Origin: Tretioscincus oriximinensis
Lineage: Eukaryota; Chordata; Lepidosauria; Squamata; Gymnophthalmidae
Length of the DNA: 64,000 bases
Assembly (NCBI GenBank): GCA_022410635.1
Contig: JAJVDF010000003.1
Span: 4,676,052 to 4,740,051 of the forward strand
Direction of reading: 5' to 3'
Shown here: piece after piece, positions 21,180 through 31,959 of the stretch
Position numbering within the stretch: position 1 is the first letter of the stretch
Layout of the letters: each line of letters starts with the position of its first letter
Notes under the pieces: model-generated
The model's database searches: none
The model's input: the letters and a program-made list of their open reading frames with translations, nothing else
Told to the model about the DNA's origin: nothing
Position numbers and translations under genes: made by a program

Positions 21180-22150
21180 CATTGCAGCTCTTAAGATGAA
21201 GATTTTACCCATGATCACTTACCTCTTTCGCACTCTGCCCTTTTTCATAACTCCTTCACAACTTAGAGACTGGGAAAAGAGGCTTGACAATTGGGTCTTC
21301 TCCCAGAAGAAACCAGATTATTAAAGCTATCTTTTGGAAACCCGTCAGACATGGAGTTTAGGGTTATTCCTCTCTATCTCTTATCTTTGATGCTTGACAG
21401 CTTTATCACATTCTACTACCTCTTTGGGCCAAAGTAGAGACCGATGAACTTTATTTCATCTCTCCTTCCTTTTCTCCGTTAGTAAAGAGAATTGACCCTT
21501 GCATCCTGCCCTTGCTAAACCCTATGACTTCTTCCACTCTTAAGGTCTGGGGTGCTTATCAACAGCTCTTTTCTCCATCTCTTTTCCCCGTTACTCCTCT
21601 TTATGCTCTTCAGGCTCCCCTTCAACTGTCCCACTTGATGCTTGGCAACATTTTAAAACAGCAGGGTTTTGGTCATTCGACTTTTGATCCTCTAAATTCT
21701 CTGACCTTACCCAGCATGAACTATGGGACTTCCAGAGTCAAACTGGCTTACTCCTATGGCACTCTGTTCTTACGTCCTTCACATACGCTCCAAGGATCTG
21801 GGCTGTAGGGACCCTACCCCCTTTGAATCTCTGATGGACATTTTCATGACCCCAGAGAAAGATCTTTCCTCCAGACTGTANCACATCTTGTTGGACTCCC
21901 AACCTGCTTCCAGCAGCCACAAGGCTTTTTGGGAAACAGAATGTGGGATAACCTTAGATGATATAGAATGGAATTCCATGCTTACCAGATTGTTCAATTC
22001 TAATATCTCTCAAGCAGAGAGTATATTACACCCACCTAACTCCACACTATCAACCACAGTGTTAGCCCTCGGTGCTGGAATAAATGTGCTGCATTGGGAA
22101 GTTACCTACACATGTGGTGGGAATGCCCCCCTGCCTCCTTTTTCTGGGCA
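21180..22150 (+). pseudogene. L1 ORF2 C-terminal region, frameshifted
   Basis: After the reverse transcriptase deletion, the L1 C-terminal region is readable across several frames: MKILPMITYLFRTLPFF near 21195, a middle portion around 21512-21800, and GLPESNWLTPMALCS at 21723. The cysteine motif CWNKCAALGSYLHMWWECP is near 22075-22132. L1 proteins usually have CWRC...GT..HMWW.C here, so the second cysteine spacing is changed. At least three frame changes separate the parts. Confidence 0.75.
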
Positions 22151-22746
22151 GTAGTTCGTGATACCCTAGAACACATCCAGCCCTGGTGTTTTTGTTCTAT
22201 TTCAAGGAACAGTCTCTCTTACGCATATCATCCAAACTGTTGTTTACTATGATCACCTGTACAAAGATGGAAATAGCAAAGAACTGGAGATGTCCTCACC
22301 AATTTACCAAACTAAACTGGATTAATTGTGTTTGGTACATGGCCCTTATGGANCTGACCCACTCTCAAAAACAGACCATGAAGGGTGAGCTCGAACCCAG
22401 ATGTTTCCTGGAAAAATGGCTACCTCTGAACATGGCTGCAAAGTCAAATGCTTCTCTCAATCCTTTTCCACAGGTTATTTTATTGAACAGAAAACTGACC
22501 TCCCAAACCTACCTGATCTATAGTATCTTCCTATGATGGTTCTAATAATCCTGGATTTTATTTTATTTATTTTGTTTTATGTTATATTTTGTTTAACTGT
22601 TTGGTTCTTTTTCATACTGCTGTTTGACGTATCGGAAATGAGAACACTTTGAGAATGTTTATGCTAAAATCTTTGTATGTATATTCTATATGTACAACAA
22701 AAAAATAAAATAAAGACATTTATATAAATACTGTAAAAAAAAAAAC

Positions 22747-22802
22747 CATATTCCATTGACTGTTTGGTCACCCTTACTGTCAGTGAGTGTTTTCTCATAT
22801 CT
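22747..22802 (-). mobile_element. CR1 3' region, antisense, right half of the split copy
   Basis: CATATTCCATTGACTGTTTGGTCACCC, TTACTGTCAGTGAGTG and TTTTCTCATATC continue the CR1 interrupted at 20178. The first 14 bases are the target duplication. Confidence 0.8.
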
Positions 22803-22960
22803 AATCATAGGATTCTAGACTTGGAGAAACCTCAAGGGTCAAAGAATCCTAAAGTTGGAAGAAACCTACAGCGTCATGATCTCTGCTCAATACAAGATTC
22901 ACTAAATCTTCCCAGATGATTTCAGCCTTTCTTTGAAAACATTCACTACAGTTGCATATG
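22803..22960 (-). mobile_element. CR1 3' end, ATTCTATG class, antisense
   Basis: ATCATAGGATTCTAGACTTGG, then a second head AAGAATCCTAAAGTTGGAAGAAACC, TGATCTCTGCTCAATACAAG and CACTAAATCTTCCCAGATG. The head is duplicated about 43 bp apart, a small version of the array at 1332. Confidence 0.7.
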
Positions 22961-23014
22961 TTTTGTCTTCTCCCATACACATTTCCCTATAAATACCTGA
23001 CCCTGACATTAGTC

Positions 23015-23105
23015 CCTCAGCATCTGAAGAAGTAGACCTGTCTACGAAAGCTTATGCCAACCACTTTTCTCAAGTTAGTCTCAAAGTGCTGCTAGCTCCT
23101 TTGCT
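23015..23105 (+). mobile_element. Palindromic repeat family F, right arm, well preserved
   Basis: AGCATCTGAAGAAGTAGACC, TGTCTACGAAAGCTTATGCC and GTTAGTCTCAAAGTGCTGC are close to the consensus arm. Confidence 0.65.
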
Positions 23106-23204
23106 ATGTTTTTAATGCGCTGATACACCAAATTAGAGTTAGGCACCAATCCTACTATGGAGAGATAAAAAGTTGATAACATGAGCTTTTGAAGGTTGAA
23201 TTTG

Positions 23205-23405
23205 CCCTGAGCCTTATTCTGTTATATATCTTGAAACAGTGACCTGCCATCCATGCTGTAGACTATGTCAGGTCTCAAATGGGGCCTGTTGTAGTCTACA
23301 CTGGCATGTGGATGAGGCAAATGGGGTCTGGCATAGTCTATACTGTCATGCAGGTGTCCTTGCCCTATTCTGAGGTATAGTCCAGAATGAGTGCAAATTC
23401 GCCCA
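23205..23405. mobile_element. Repeat family H copy
   Basis: TGAGCCTTATTCTGTTATATATC, GTAGTCTACACTGGCATGTGG, GGGTCTGGCATAGTCTATACTG and CCTATTCTGAGGTATAGTCCAG match 18465-18650 in order. Confidence 0.55.
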
Positions 23406-23591
23406 TAGATCCTTTGTCATTAGAAGCACTTTTTATGTTGAATTATATTTAATGAAGATGAGAAGATGCCAATTAAAATTTGGGAGTACCTTGTATGTAC
23501 TGGCAAAAGTTATAGTTCTAATGAACGTTTCCCCGTATTATTTCTTTGGTTAATGACTAAATTGCTGCCTCTTTTCTTACTGGCTCATATT

Positions 23592-23690
23592 AAGATCCCC
23601 ACATAAAAATCCAGGATAGAACTCTGCACCTTTAATGGGTGTGAAAAAGTGACAACCACCATCACCCTTTAGGTTCAGCAAGCATTAGAA
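23592..23690. mobile_element. Half copy of palindromic MITE family G
   Basis: CCCACATAAAAATCCAGGATAG and ACTCTGCACCTTTAATGGGTGTGAAAAA match the left arm of the copies at 38985 and 39625. Confidence 0.55.
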
Positions 23691-23734
23691 GCCATTTAGC
23701 TATCTAGTTAGCTATCATCTGTTTGTCTGTCCAT

Positions 23735-23880
23735 CTGAAAAAATAAACTTGCCTATGAAAGTTCATGCCACCTATCCTATTTTTTGTTATTTATTTATTT
23801 ACACTTTCATACCGCCCTATACCCGAAGGTCTCAGGGCGGTTAACAATAAAAACGCAATTAACATGTTAAAAGCAGCCCC
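23735..23880. mobile_element. Family F arm joined to an antisense (TAAA)n-type LINE/SINE tail
   Basis: 23735-23793 is family F (CTGAAAAAATAAACTTGCC, TGAAAGTTCATGCCACC). 23793-23880 is an antisense tail: TTATTTATTTATTTACAC, CATACCGCCCTATACCCGAAGG, TCTCAGGGCGGTTAAC. The tail is the best-preserved example of that motif in the window. Confidence 0.65.
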
Positions 23881-23899
23881 TATGTGAGAACCTTTGGCT

Positions 23900-25230
23900 G
23901 TATCTCTACAATGTATATTTTCAGAAGGTTGGAATCCTTTATAGTTGGCCTTCTACATTTTCTAGCTTACATGTTTCCGTAAGTGTTTTGACCTTGATTA
24001 AAACATTGAAAGTTTCATCTTCTGCTTCAGTAGTCACATTCCCAGAGGAAACAAGGGCATTCTGAGATTCAAAAGCAGCTGCTCCGTTTTCCAGGTGAGA
24101 AGCTTAAGTTTTGATCATGCCTCCATGCTGTCTTGTCACCAGGATGGCCATTCCTTGCTTGGTTGTTAAATTATGGCGCAAACATTTCTCATTGATCGTA
24201 ATTTCAAAACCACTTCGAGTCCCAGTTTGGCTGCATAGTTTCACTGTGGCAGGGACAATTGAAGAGAATAGCTTCAGTGATGGCTACTATTATGGCTGTT
24301 GTACTCCTACGAGTCTCTCCTGAAGCTGTTTCACTTGTCTAAACTGTCTGCACACTTTGCTTTTGCAAAGGGAATTATGTCGCCTCCCATGATGTAAAAC
24401 TGCAGCTCACTTGATGCCACACCGACAATGAAAACCTATTTGTCTTTGGAGAACTGTTGATAGCAATGTGGCTTTTAACAGTAGTGCTAGTTAGATACAG
24501 CAGACAGATTGTGTGGAAAGAATTCTTCTTTTTTATACTCCCTGAAGTGTGATCATTAAAGAACCATCTCCAATAGTCCCAGTTCAAGAGCTAAACAACT
24601 TTGTCACTGATAACTATTTTATATGCGTTAGATTTCTGCCCAGTAGATTGATGGCTTATAAGATACTGGTATTTTTTATTTTATTCTTTTTGGCAAATCT
24701 CAAACTGTGCAAAGTTTATTATGCTCCACATTAAACTGTTTATGAGTTCTGGCTCCAAGGATTAACAACAATTCTGGAAATAATGCAGGACAAACATGAT
24801 AAAGCTTTGTGTACTAATATTTCTAGGTATTTAGCAGCCAGTTTGGCATGGTAGTCCCATCCAGGAATTTACGTTCTGTCTCCAGGGGACTATTGCTTGT
24901 TCCGTCAACATGGACTGCAGTGTCAAGACAGCAAGACTTTCAGTACTTAGCTCCATGTCTGTAGCATAGCCTCCCTCTGCATCTTCAATTGGTGGAGCAC
25001 CTTCTTTGCTTTCAAAAGGACCTAAAGTGAAGAACTTATGTTGCTTACTGAGATAAGAGGATCCTGAGTTTGTTTGGGATTGTTGAATATCTGTGTGGTG
25101 GCTGGATTGATTTGTTTCTTATCCTAAGTACTAAAGGACGTGTCGTAGAATACAACATTCCAAGATATAACAACCAATGACAGGGCTCAGAATTTTGGCA
25201 ATCTCTAGAGACCAATAACAGGAAGACCAA
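23900..25230. other. Largely repeat-free block
   Basis: No clear transposon from 23900 to 25230, apart from a faint SINE-like AGCAGCCAGTTTGGCATGG near 24836. 24100-24500 has mixed composition and might be conserved noncoding DNA. Short frames (about 60-70 codons) have no family resemblance. Confidence 0.25.
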
Positions 25231-25239
25231 AACAAGGAA

Positions 25240-25420
25240 TGGATGAAAGATGGAAGGGAAGGAAGGAAGATGAAGAGGAAAGGAAGGAAGGAAAGAAGGA
25301 AGGAAGGAAAGGAAAGATAAGGACAGGAAGGAAAGGGGGGAAAAGAATGATGAAACATAAGAAAGAAAAAAGTGGCAAGTGAAAGAGGAATGGGAGGGGG
25401 CAAGGGCAAGTGGGTGGAGG
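25240..25420. repeat. Purine-rich (GGAA)n-like tract
   Basis: Interrupted AAGGAAGGAAGG runs on the plus strand from about 25251, grading into GGGGGAAAAG. Low-complexity sequence; the open frame on the minus strand is Ser/Pro/Phe-rich and is not a gene. Confidence 0.85.
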
Positions 25421-25506
25421 CATGGATTGGAGCAATGAGAAAGAAGGGCTAGAGTCTGTTACATTACCATAATGCAACAGTCTAATTCCACTAGTTATGA
25501 TTAGGG

Positions 25507-25507
<1 letters not shown>

Positions 25508-25586
<79 letters not shown>

Positions 25587-25596
25587 TTAGTGTTAT

Positions 25597-25639
<43 letters not shown>

Positions 25640-25668
25640 TGTAGTTGTAGTTGTAGTTGTAGTTGTTG
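25508..25668. repeat. Compound trinucleotide microsatellite (ATT)n-(AGT)n-(GTAGTT)n
   Basis: (ATT)n to about 25540, then (AGT)n with one GTTAGTGTTATT interruption near 25586-25598, then a hexamer-like GTAGTT array to 25668. Multiples of three keep frames open (poly-Val on plus, poly-Thr/Asn on minus), so those frames are artefacts. Confidence 0.95.
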
Positions 25669-26044
25669 TAAAAGAAAAAGATCTTCTATTTGCCCAGCTT
25701 CCTAACACAATGGTTCACCAATTGCACCTTGGCATCTCAAGAAGTCAAAGAGTCAAAACCTTTACCCACTGTTGACTCCCTGATAGGGCATAGCTGCAGG
25801 ATTATTTTTAATCCACCAATTTAATTTTCTCCAGCCTCTTACAGTCCCAATTTGGCTGAGAAATAGGGAAGAAGCAACAGTCACAGGCTTTGTACTTTGT
25901 ATTTTACTACTTATTATTGTACTAATGTAGAATTGTTACAGGAAAAAAGTGACATATCACTACCTGCAAATTTGTGACTTCCCTTCATATAGAGAGAGTT
26001 GGATATGGGCCTTCTAAACTGGCATTTAGAAGCATCCTGATTGT

Positions 26045-26285
26045 CGAATTAATATACCTGTTTTGGATTTGACTAAATTTTTCTTAAAACTATCCAGGTT
26101 ACTGTCACCACCACTTCTCATATTAAATTTCATAGACCAATGATGCATGAAAAAGTGAGTCTTGCTTTGAAGTCTGAAGTCCTTAATGCAAGGACATGCA
26201 GGCTTGGTAATGAATTCATTCTTGGTCACATATCTGAATTTATTTTTTTCCTTTATGTCCTCAGTAGGTTCTCCAAAGAGATGCA
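26045..26285 (-). mobile_element. CR1 ORF2-end region, antisense
   Basis: TTTTTCTTAAAACTATCCAGG, CACCACCACTTCTC, AATTTCATAGACCAATGATGC, AAAGTGAGTCTTGCTTTG are the antisense counterpart of the CR1 ORF2 end. The element lies head-to-head with a sense CR1 that starts at about 26290. Confidence 0.6.
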
Positions 26286-26287
26286 CT

Positions 26288-26650
26288 GATTGAAGCCCCT
26301 TAAAGCTGGTGGGTAGAGGAGTTAGGACAGATAGTGGGTATGGAATTGACTTCCAGATAAGGCAGTGATAGCTAGCAGCCTGGATAGTTCTAAGCATTAA
26401 ACAAATTCATGGTGGCCAAGTGCATCGATATCTAGTAGGATGGTTGCCTTGGTATCTGGATGTTCCAGGCTGGAATGTCAAGCAGGCAATAACTAAAAAC
26501 TTTTTGAAGACAGTGGAGAGCAAATAAAAGTTTGCTTTCTCCTTCTTTTTTACTTATCCAGAAGCAATTGTTGGGTCTTTGTGTGAAGTAGAATACTGAA
26601 GTCAACGGGCTATGGGCTGGCCCAATTTAGGATGGATCCTCTTACTTTTT
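26288..26650 (+). mobile_element. CR1 ORF2-end/3' region, TTCTTATG class
   Basis: AAGCCCCTTAAAGCTGGTGG, GAATTGACTTCCAGATAAGG, CAGCCTGGATAGTTCTAAGC, AATTGTTGGGTCTTTGTGTGAAG and GGGCTATGGGCTGGCCC follow the order of the 28.5-28.87 kb copy. Terminal octamers are absent. Confidence 0.7.
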
Positions 26651-28200
26651 TTGACAGCCCACACCCAATTTTGAATTCAGGTTTTTCTATGGACTAAATT
26701 CCATTATTCTGGACTTTCCGAAGTAAAGATGAGAAAGAATGAGATGTGATTCAAGAAGACAAAATTTAAACCAGACTGAGGATGTGGAAGGAGAGAGAAG
26801 TGTGAGCAGATCTAATACATTCCTAGTCTATTTAGCCAAATAACACATACTAATTACTGGTGTGTGGTCAGGGCTGAAGAGGAAACAGAAACTTTGGCAA
26901 TGGAACTGATTTGTGGAGGACAGGATGACTAATCAGAATATAGAAGCCAGGCAAGACTGTGATGTAAAAGAAGTTTGAGTGACCTCCTAGATCCTTGTCC
27001 AGGAAAGGATATTTAATTATAACAGAATAGTTCCTGAAACCTTATGCTGACACAATAAAAATCCCAAGACAAAATTTCATGAATTTTACAGATGCATAAA
27101 ATTTGGAGTCTTTCAGAAGCAAAAATTAGTAAATATATAGGTTTATTGTGCTTTAAAGGAATCTTGTTTTAGTCATTTGAAAGATAGAACTTTCTTATTC
27201 ATATTCAGGTCTCTCATCATATATAAAACTTCATGTACTTTGATGTGTGCCTCCACACATTTGTAAAATTATGTGCTCAACCTGTTTGATTCATTTGCAT
27301 GGTTAAAGAAGTACATTCCAATAACATACTTGATGACCTTTCAATGACACAATAATATAAAAGATAAATTTAGAGTGCTTTTTCCTCTACCTTTTCTTTG
27401 TCTTTGATATGCAGAGCCTCCCTCTCCTGATCCCATTTTTAGATGCATGCATCCTAAATTCAGACTCTCAATACCTAAAATTTCAACATTAATTTTCTCT
27501 GAAAGTTCATACAAGAGACTAGCACTGTAAATAGTGTCAGATAGAAGGTGCCTCCAGATCCACTGCTTTTGCTGTGTTGCAGACAATCTGATTATGTGAA
27601 GATGGATCCATTATCCACAAGACTAGGACAGCAGCACAAGAAGTGACTTTACGTGCATCTTGTGCTGCACATCTGGGTTTTTCACCAGTATGAAATTCCC
27701 AAATGAGTAACAATGCTGCTACTTGTGCATGTGTGGTCGTGTTTTTCAGCAAGCACACATGCACGTTGCACAATCCAAGGTGGCTGCATGCAGTATATTG
27801 CACTACTATAATGAACTTTTCCATTACACTGTCCTTACGTTAGGATGGGATGACTGCCACCAAACCCTGTCACAATCGCACCATATTAGCATAAAGAAAG
27901 CATGAAGAAAGATCATGTGGGTGCACCCTTAGTTCAAACACCTAAAATGCAAGGACATTACATTGCACCTTGGAACATAAGGGAGCATCCACATGTTGCT
28001 TTTTTTTGCACTTTTCTTAACACCAGGGTGGCATGATTACCAAATGCTTCAGTGACACTCCTGTCGTACCAGTATAAGGAAAGCCTAAAAATGCTGTGAG
28101 GGCTGTCAACTTCTGACAAATAAAGCCAACTCAGTGCATAAGGGTTATATAGAAGTGATTTGTTCAGGTCAAGACACCATAGGGCAACTTAATCTTGATT
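26651..28200. other. Intergenic, little recognised
   Basis: Mostly unique A+T-rich sequence. 27540-27960 contains CAGCACAAGAAGTGAC and ATGCTGCTACTTGTGC, which form weak inverted repeats, and CATGTGGGTGCACCC, similar to 29512-29526. A decayed foldback element is possible but not established. Confidence 0.25.
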
Positions 28201-28695
28201 AGAGCAACTATTCGCCTTTTCCCACTTTATAAATCTGTGGTGAGGCCACATTTGGAATACTGTGTTCAATTCTGGTCACCACATCTCAAGAGGGATATTT
28301 TGGAACTGGAGAAGGTGCAGAAAAGGGCAACAAAAATGATCAAGGGTCTGGAGCAACTCCCTTACGAAGCAAGGCTGCAACGTCTGGGCCTTTTCAGCCT
28401 TGAAAGGAGACGTTTGAGGGGTGATCTGATTGAAGTATACAAAATCATGCATGGGATCGACAGGGTGAATAGAGAAAAAATGTTTTCTCTACCACACAAC
28501 GCAAGGACCAAAGGGCACTCCTTAAAACTGTTGGGTAGAAAAGTGAGAACAGACAAAGGAAAGTATTTTTTCACCCAGAGGGTCATCGGCCTGTGGAATT
28601 TACTTCCTGAAGAGGTAGTGGTAGCTAACAGCTTGGATAGTTTCAAGACAGGACTAGACAGGTTTATGGACACCAAGGGTATAAATGGATACTAG
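28195..28695 (+). pseudogene. CR1 ORF2 C-terminal fragment, frame intact
   Basis: The frame holds the part of CR1 ORF2 downstream of the reverse transcriptase catalytic core. Landmarks: [20 protein letters not shown] (residues about 11-30), [50 protein letters not shown], then FFTQRVIGLWNLLPEEVV and LDSFKTGLDRFMD toward the stop. The first ten residues are probably flanking DNA. Having no stop or frameshift over about 155 codons suggests a recent insertion, unlike the antisense copy at 50-51.6 kb. It lacks endonuclease and catalytic centre, so it is not functional. Confidence 0.88.
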
Positions 28696-28890
28696 GATGG
28701 ATGTCTGGATGTTGCCTCCNGGATGGAGCAACAGGCAGGACTCCTGAGATATCATTTGCAGGGAGTCATAAACGGGAGCATATTTTGCTTCACTGCCCAG
28801 GTGCATCTGGTGGGCCTCTGTGTGACACAGAATGCTGGACTTGATGGGCTGTGGCCTGATCTAGTATGGCTCTTCTTATGTTCTTATGAC
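28205..28890 (+). mobile_element. CR1 LINE, ORF2 C-terminus plus 3' end, TTCTTATG class
   Basis: 5'-truncated CR1. The coding end (28195-28695) is followed by a 3' region with GGATGGAGCAACAGGCAGG, ATGCTGGACTTGATGGGCTG and the terminus GCTCTTCTTATGTTCTTATG. This is one of the least decayed CR1s here and serves as the reference for the others. One N at 28710. Confidence 0.9.
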
Positions 28891-28959
28891 AGTACCAGGC
28901 TTAGCCACAACTATATACGGTACGTAACAATGCAGCATATTGGGTGTAAATAGAAATGG

Positions 28960-30888
28960 TTGTGGGTTAAAGACCAAATACAGGCAAGATGTGGGAGTGA
29001 AGCAANGGAACTGAAATTTACTTGAAATGTAACCCCAAGTGCCATTTAAAAGGAAATAATGTGAAAAGGGGGAGGATGGGCTGGGAAGAGGGAGAGTGGG
29101 ATGGGGGAAATGGTTTGAAAATGGATGATTTGAAAGTAATATAAGCTTCAAGTTTGAAAGTTTTAAGCTTCAAAAAAAAAAAGAAAAAAAAAAGAAAAAA
29201 GAACTCACAATACAGCATTTAATAACTGTATGCCCAATCAGGTCAAGGGTGGCATCCCTGACAAACACTATATTAAAATACCAGGGAAAAGCAGTTACAG
29301 TAGCACTTTTTCTCGATGTAACATACTATAATGTGTGGCACCATCTTATTTGGAGTTGGCAAACATGTGAAGTCACTGAATCACACGTATCCACTGATGA
29401 AATACCCCATTGTGCAGCACCAGACACCAGTAAGAGGGACATTCAGTCATCTGGACACTGAAGCAATAATCACATAAGCTGTTTTTACAAGGCAATAATT
29501 TATGGCGCAATCATGTGGATGCATCCCAAAAAAACACATGATACATGATTATAATCCAGAGTTCCTATATAGATGTCACAAGTGTCAATGGATTTTGTAT
29601 AGAGAAATACTGTATATAAATGTAGGAAAGCCAATTAGGTTACTCTGTCCTTGAACATCCATCCTTCATTATGTTCTTCCTAAAATCCATTAAAAAATGC
29701 AACCAGAACATGCTCGAGACTGAAATTGAAACCACATATATCAGCTGTCAGAAATTAGGATGATAGTCCATTCTTTGACATTCCTACATAACCATAAAGC
29801 TGTAATAATTAATCTCTTATTACATGGTGGTATGATCATAGGAGAAGGATAGCATTTAGGATACTTAAATTACAACATTAGGAGTTGTTAGCTGGACTCA
29901 CATATATTTATACTGCAGCAAAGTTTCATTAAAATATTAAAATTTATATAACCCCAATATTTCAGAAATCCATAAATCCTGCTGACAATAAGCTGCCATT
30001 ACAATTAAGGCATTGGAATAGGCCTGAGATTTTTATATATTCTCACAGACTTTTATTATTTAATTTTAATTTTAATTTACATTTAATGCAAACTGTGTTA
30101 TCTGTTTCTTGCTATGAAAAGTTCTGATTTTGAAAGAAGAACTCTATAGTTTGTAGTATGCATGTCTTACCTGGTAGGTTTAATTTAAATTAAAGTAGTC
30201 TAGATTCAGAAATACATACGTATACTTAGCTACTGATGGATCAAATGAAAATATCAGCAAACATTTAAGCTGTTGTTCTGTTCTGAATTTCTGGATCAAG
30301 TAAACCTTAACAGAAACTTCATCTATACCTTCTGATTAGCAGCCCTTCTAGGTTTGGAGAATACATGTTGCCTGATAAGCAGTGGGAAAACGACTCTTAA
30401 ATGGGTTGTTTGCTGTCATTTTGCATCAATTTATACATAAATAATGCCTTGGCAGAATATTTGTAGCTTCTCCAGGAAACTAAAATCCCCAGATCAAGAA
30501 ATGTTTAAAAGGATACACACAGGTGCCCTATAATTCACTACCAATAAAATGCTAGGATATATATCCAAACGTTCCCTATGCTGCTGGGTTTTGCTAATTT
30601 ACAATCTGAGTGTACCATAAAGTTTTGACAGGTAGTTTTGTATTGTTACACAAAGCCAGTGAGATGATGTGCAANCTTTACCTGATGAAGATAAGAATTT
30701 CCATAAGAAATTCTATGAATTCTGTGCTAAAGGAAGCTTGATATTTAAAGCTGCCACTGACAATATGATCGTGAGTTATACATATCTTAGGTGAAGCTCC
30801 TGACCCTTTATTAATAGTACAACCAGTTATGTGAATATTTATTTTATTTTCTCTATTCAATATGGTACTTCTCTATCAACTGATAATG
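28960..30888. other. Intergenic, A+T-rich
   Basis: Purine-rich A/G runs at 29165-29200, otherwise unique. 30200-30510 has mixed composition and is a weak conserved-noncoding candidate. No gene signal. Confidence 0.25.
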
Positions 30889-30889
30889 T

Positions 30890-30955
30890 ATCAATAGCAT
30901 CTACAATGGCTGTGAGCCCATCCAGCAGAGCTCTTTTTAAGTACTTATGCATGTG
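30890..30955 (+). mobile_element. CR1 3' terminus fragment
   Basis: ACAATGGCTGTGAGCCCATCC AGCAGAGCTC TTTTTAAGTACTTATGC is a diverged sense 3' terminus of the TTCTTATG class. Confidence 0.5.
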
Positions 30956-31024
30956 CTACAGAGTCAGTGCCTGACTCATTATGAGTGTTCCAGACCTGGA
31001 ACGTAGTGGGATGGGATGGACAAA

Positions 31025-31245
31025 TAAGCTATCATAGAGTTCTACGGAACCTCCAGGATCATTGGATACAATCCTTTGTTTAATGCAGCTTTCACTAAAC
31101 CAGGCTCTTCTGGTCCAGGCTCTTCTGGAAGACTTCCATCAAAGGAGAACTCACCACCAATTCCACTGGTTGATCACCCTTACTGTCAGAAAGTTTTTTT
31201 CTGACATTTAATTTGTTTCTACTTCCTTGCAGTTCCATCTTCTTG
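31025..31245 (-). mobile_element. CR1 3' region, ATTCTATG class, antisense
   Basis: TATCATAGAGTTCTACGGAACC, TCCAGGATCATTGG, CTTCCATCAAAGGAGAACTCACC, CACTGGTTGATCACCCTTACTGTCAG and TTTTTTTCTGACATTTAATTTG give the full antisense 3' region. Confidence 0.8.
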
Positions 31246-31629
31246 ATAGGTGGCCTATTCTAGCAAACAAACAAACCTATTCCCAGGCTCCAGGTTGCAA
31301 GATGGTCACACTACATCTTGGAAATGACCTAAGAATTGGGTGATCTTCCACAGCTCAGTAAAAAGATCAGGGTTGTTTTCTCTACGAAGTGGGCCATTTC
31401 TGGAGCCATAATGGTCCTGGGCTCTTCAACATTGGTAGACAAGATTAGCTCCTCACATTCCATCTGTATGAAAGTAGTTGTTCCAGTGTTCATCTTAGGA
31501 ATGTTGAATGGGACACTTAAAAATAATTTAGCTTGTCATAAGCTGTAATGCCAATTTCTCTCTATCAGCAGTTCCAATGCTGTGTATCATGCAGACACAA
31601 AGTTCTATCATGCAACATCGAAATAATTC

Positions 31630-31676
31630 TGGAGGTAACTGCCCTGAGACCTTCTAGTATATAAATAAAAGAAAAC
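31630..31676 (+). mobile_element. LINE/SINE 3' tail, (TAAA)n type
   Basis: GGAGGTAACTGCCCTGAGACC TTCTAGTATATAAATAAAAG matches the tail motif at 43455. Confidence 0.5.
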
Positions 31677-31831
31677 AATACAGTGGTGTAAGAGTTCTTT
31701 CCCCCAATTAGGAACAGAGGAATTTGAATAGTAGGGCTCCTCCCCTTGCCCCCAATTAACAGGAAAGTCGCCACAAGGAAGTATGGATGATGCATAACTC
31801 ATCAAGAGCAGCATCAGAAACATTAGCAATA

Positions 31832-31935
31832 TCAAGCAAGGAGGTCTTGTAGCACTTTATACACTAACAAGAAAAAGATAGCTGGAATGACCTTTCATAG
31901 ACAAATTTATACTTCTTAAGATGCTAGTTTTGAAA
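31832..31935 (-). mobile_element. Palindromic repeat family F, left arm
   Basis: CAAGGAGGTCTTGTAGCACTTTA, ACTAACAAGAAAAAGATAG, CTTTCATAGACAAATTTATAC and TTCTTAAGATGC match the family arm. Confidence 0.6.
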
Positions 31936-31959
31936 TCCATTAAATTGTTTATATCAACT

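Larger units (their letters stand above)
20179..22746 (+). mobile_element. L1 (LINE-1) retrotransposon, 5'-truncated and internally deleted
   Basis: About 2.57 kb of an L1. Order: endonuclease remainder (20207-20800), linker region (20807-21172), abrupt jump to the ORF2 C-terminal region (from about 21180, with KMKILPMITYLFRTLPFF-like sequence), and a C-terminal cysteine motif (about 22070-22130). A 3' untranslated region with AATAAA near 22705 and an A-rich end to 22746 follow. Roughly the whole reverse transcriptase domain is missing at about 21175. It lies in a CR1 with a 14-bp target duplication, standard target-primed insertion. Dead: stops, frameshifts and Ns at 20658, 21881 and 22353. 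Confidence 0.9.

Noticed and set aside
24836..24900. SINE head fragment
   Set aside because: Only AGCCAGTTTGGCATGG matches; no body or tail follows.
25205..25708. 167-codon minus-strand frame (poly-Thr/Asn) and 92-codon plus-strand poly-Val frame
   Set aside because: They are translations of the ATT/AGT trinucleotide array and the adjoining purine tract.
27540..27960. Foldback element
   Set aside because: Weak inverted repeats only; no definable ends and no second clear copy.
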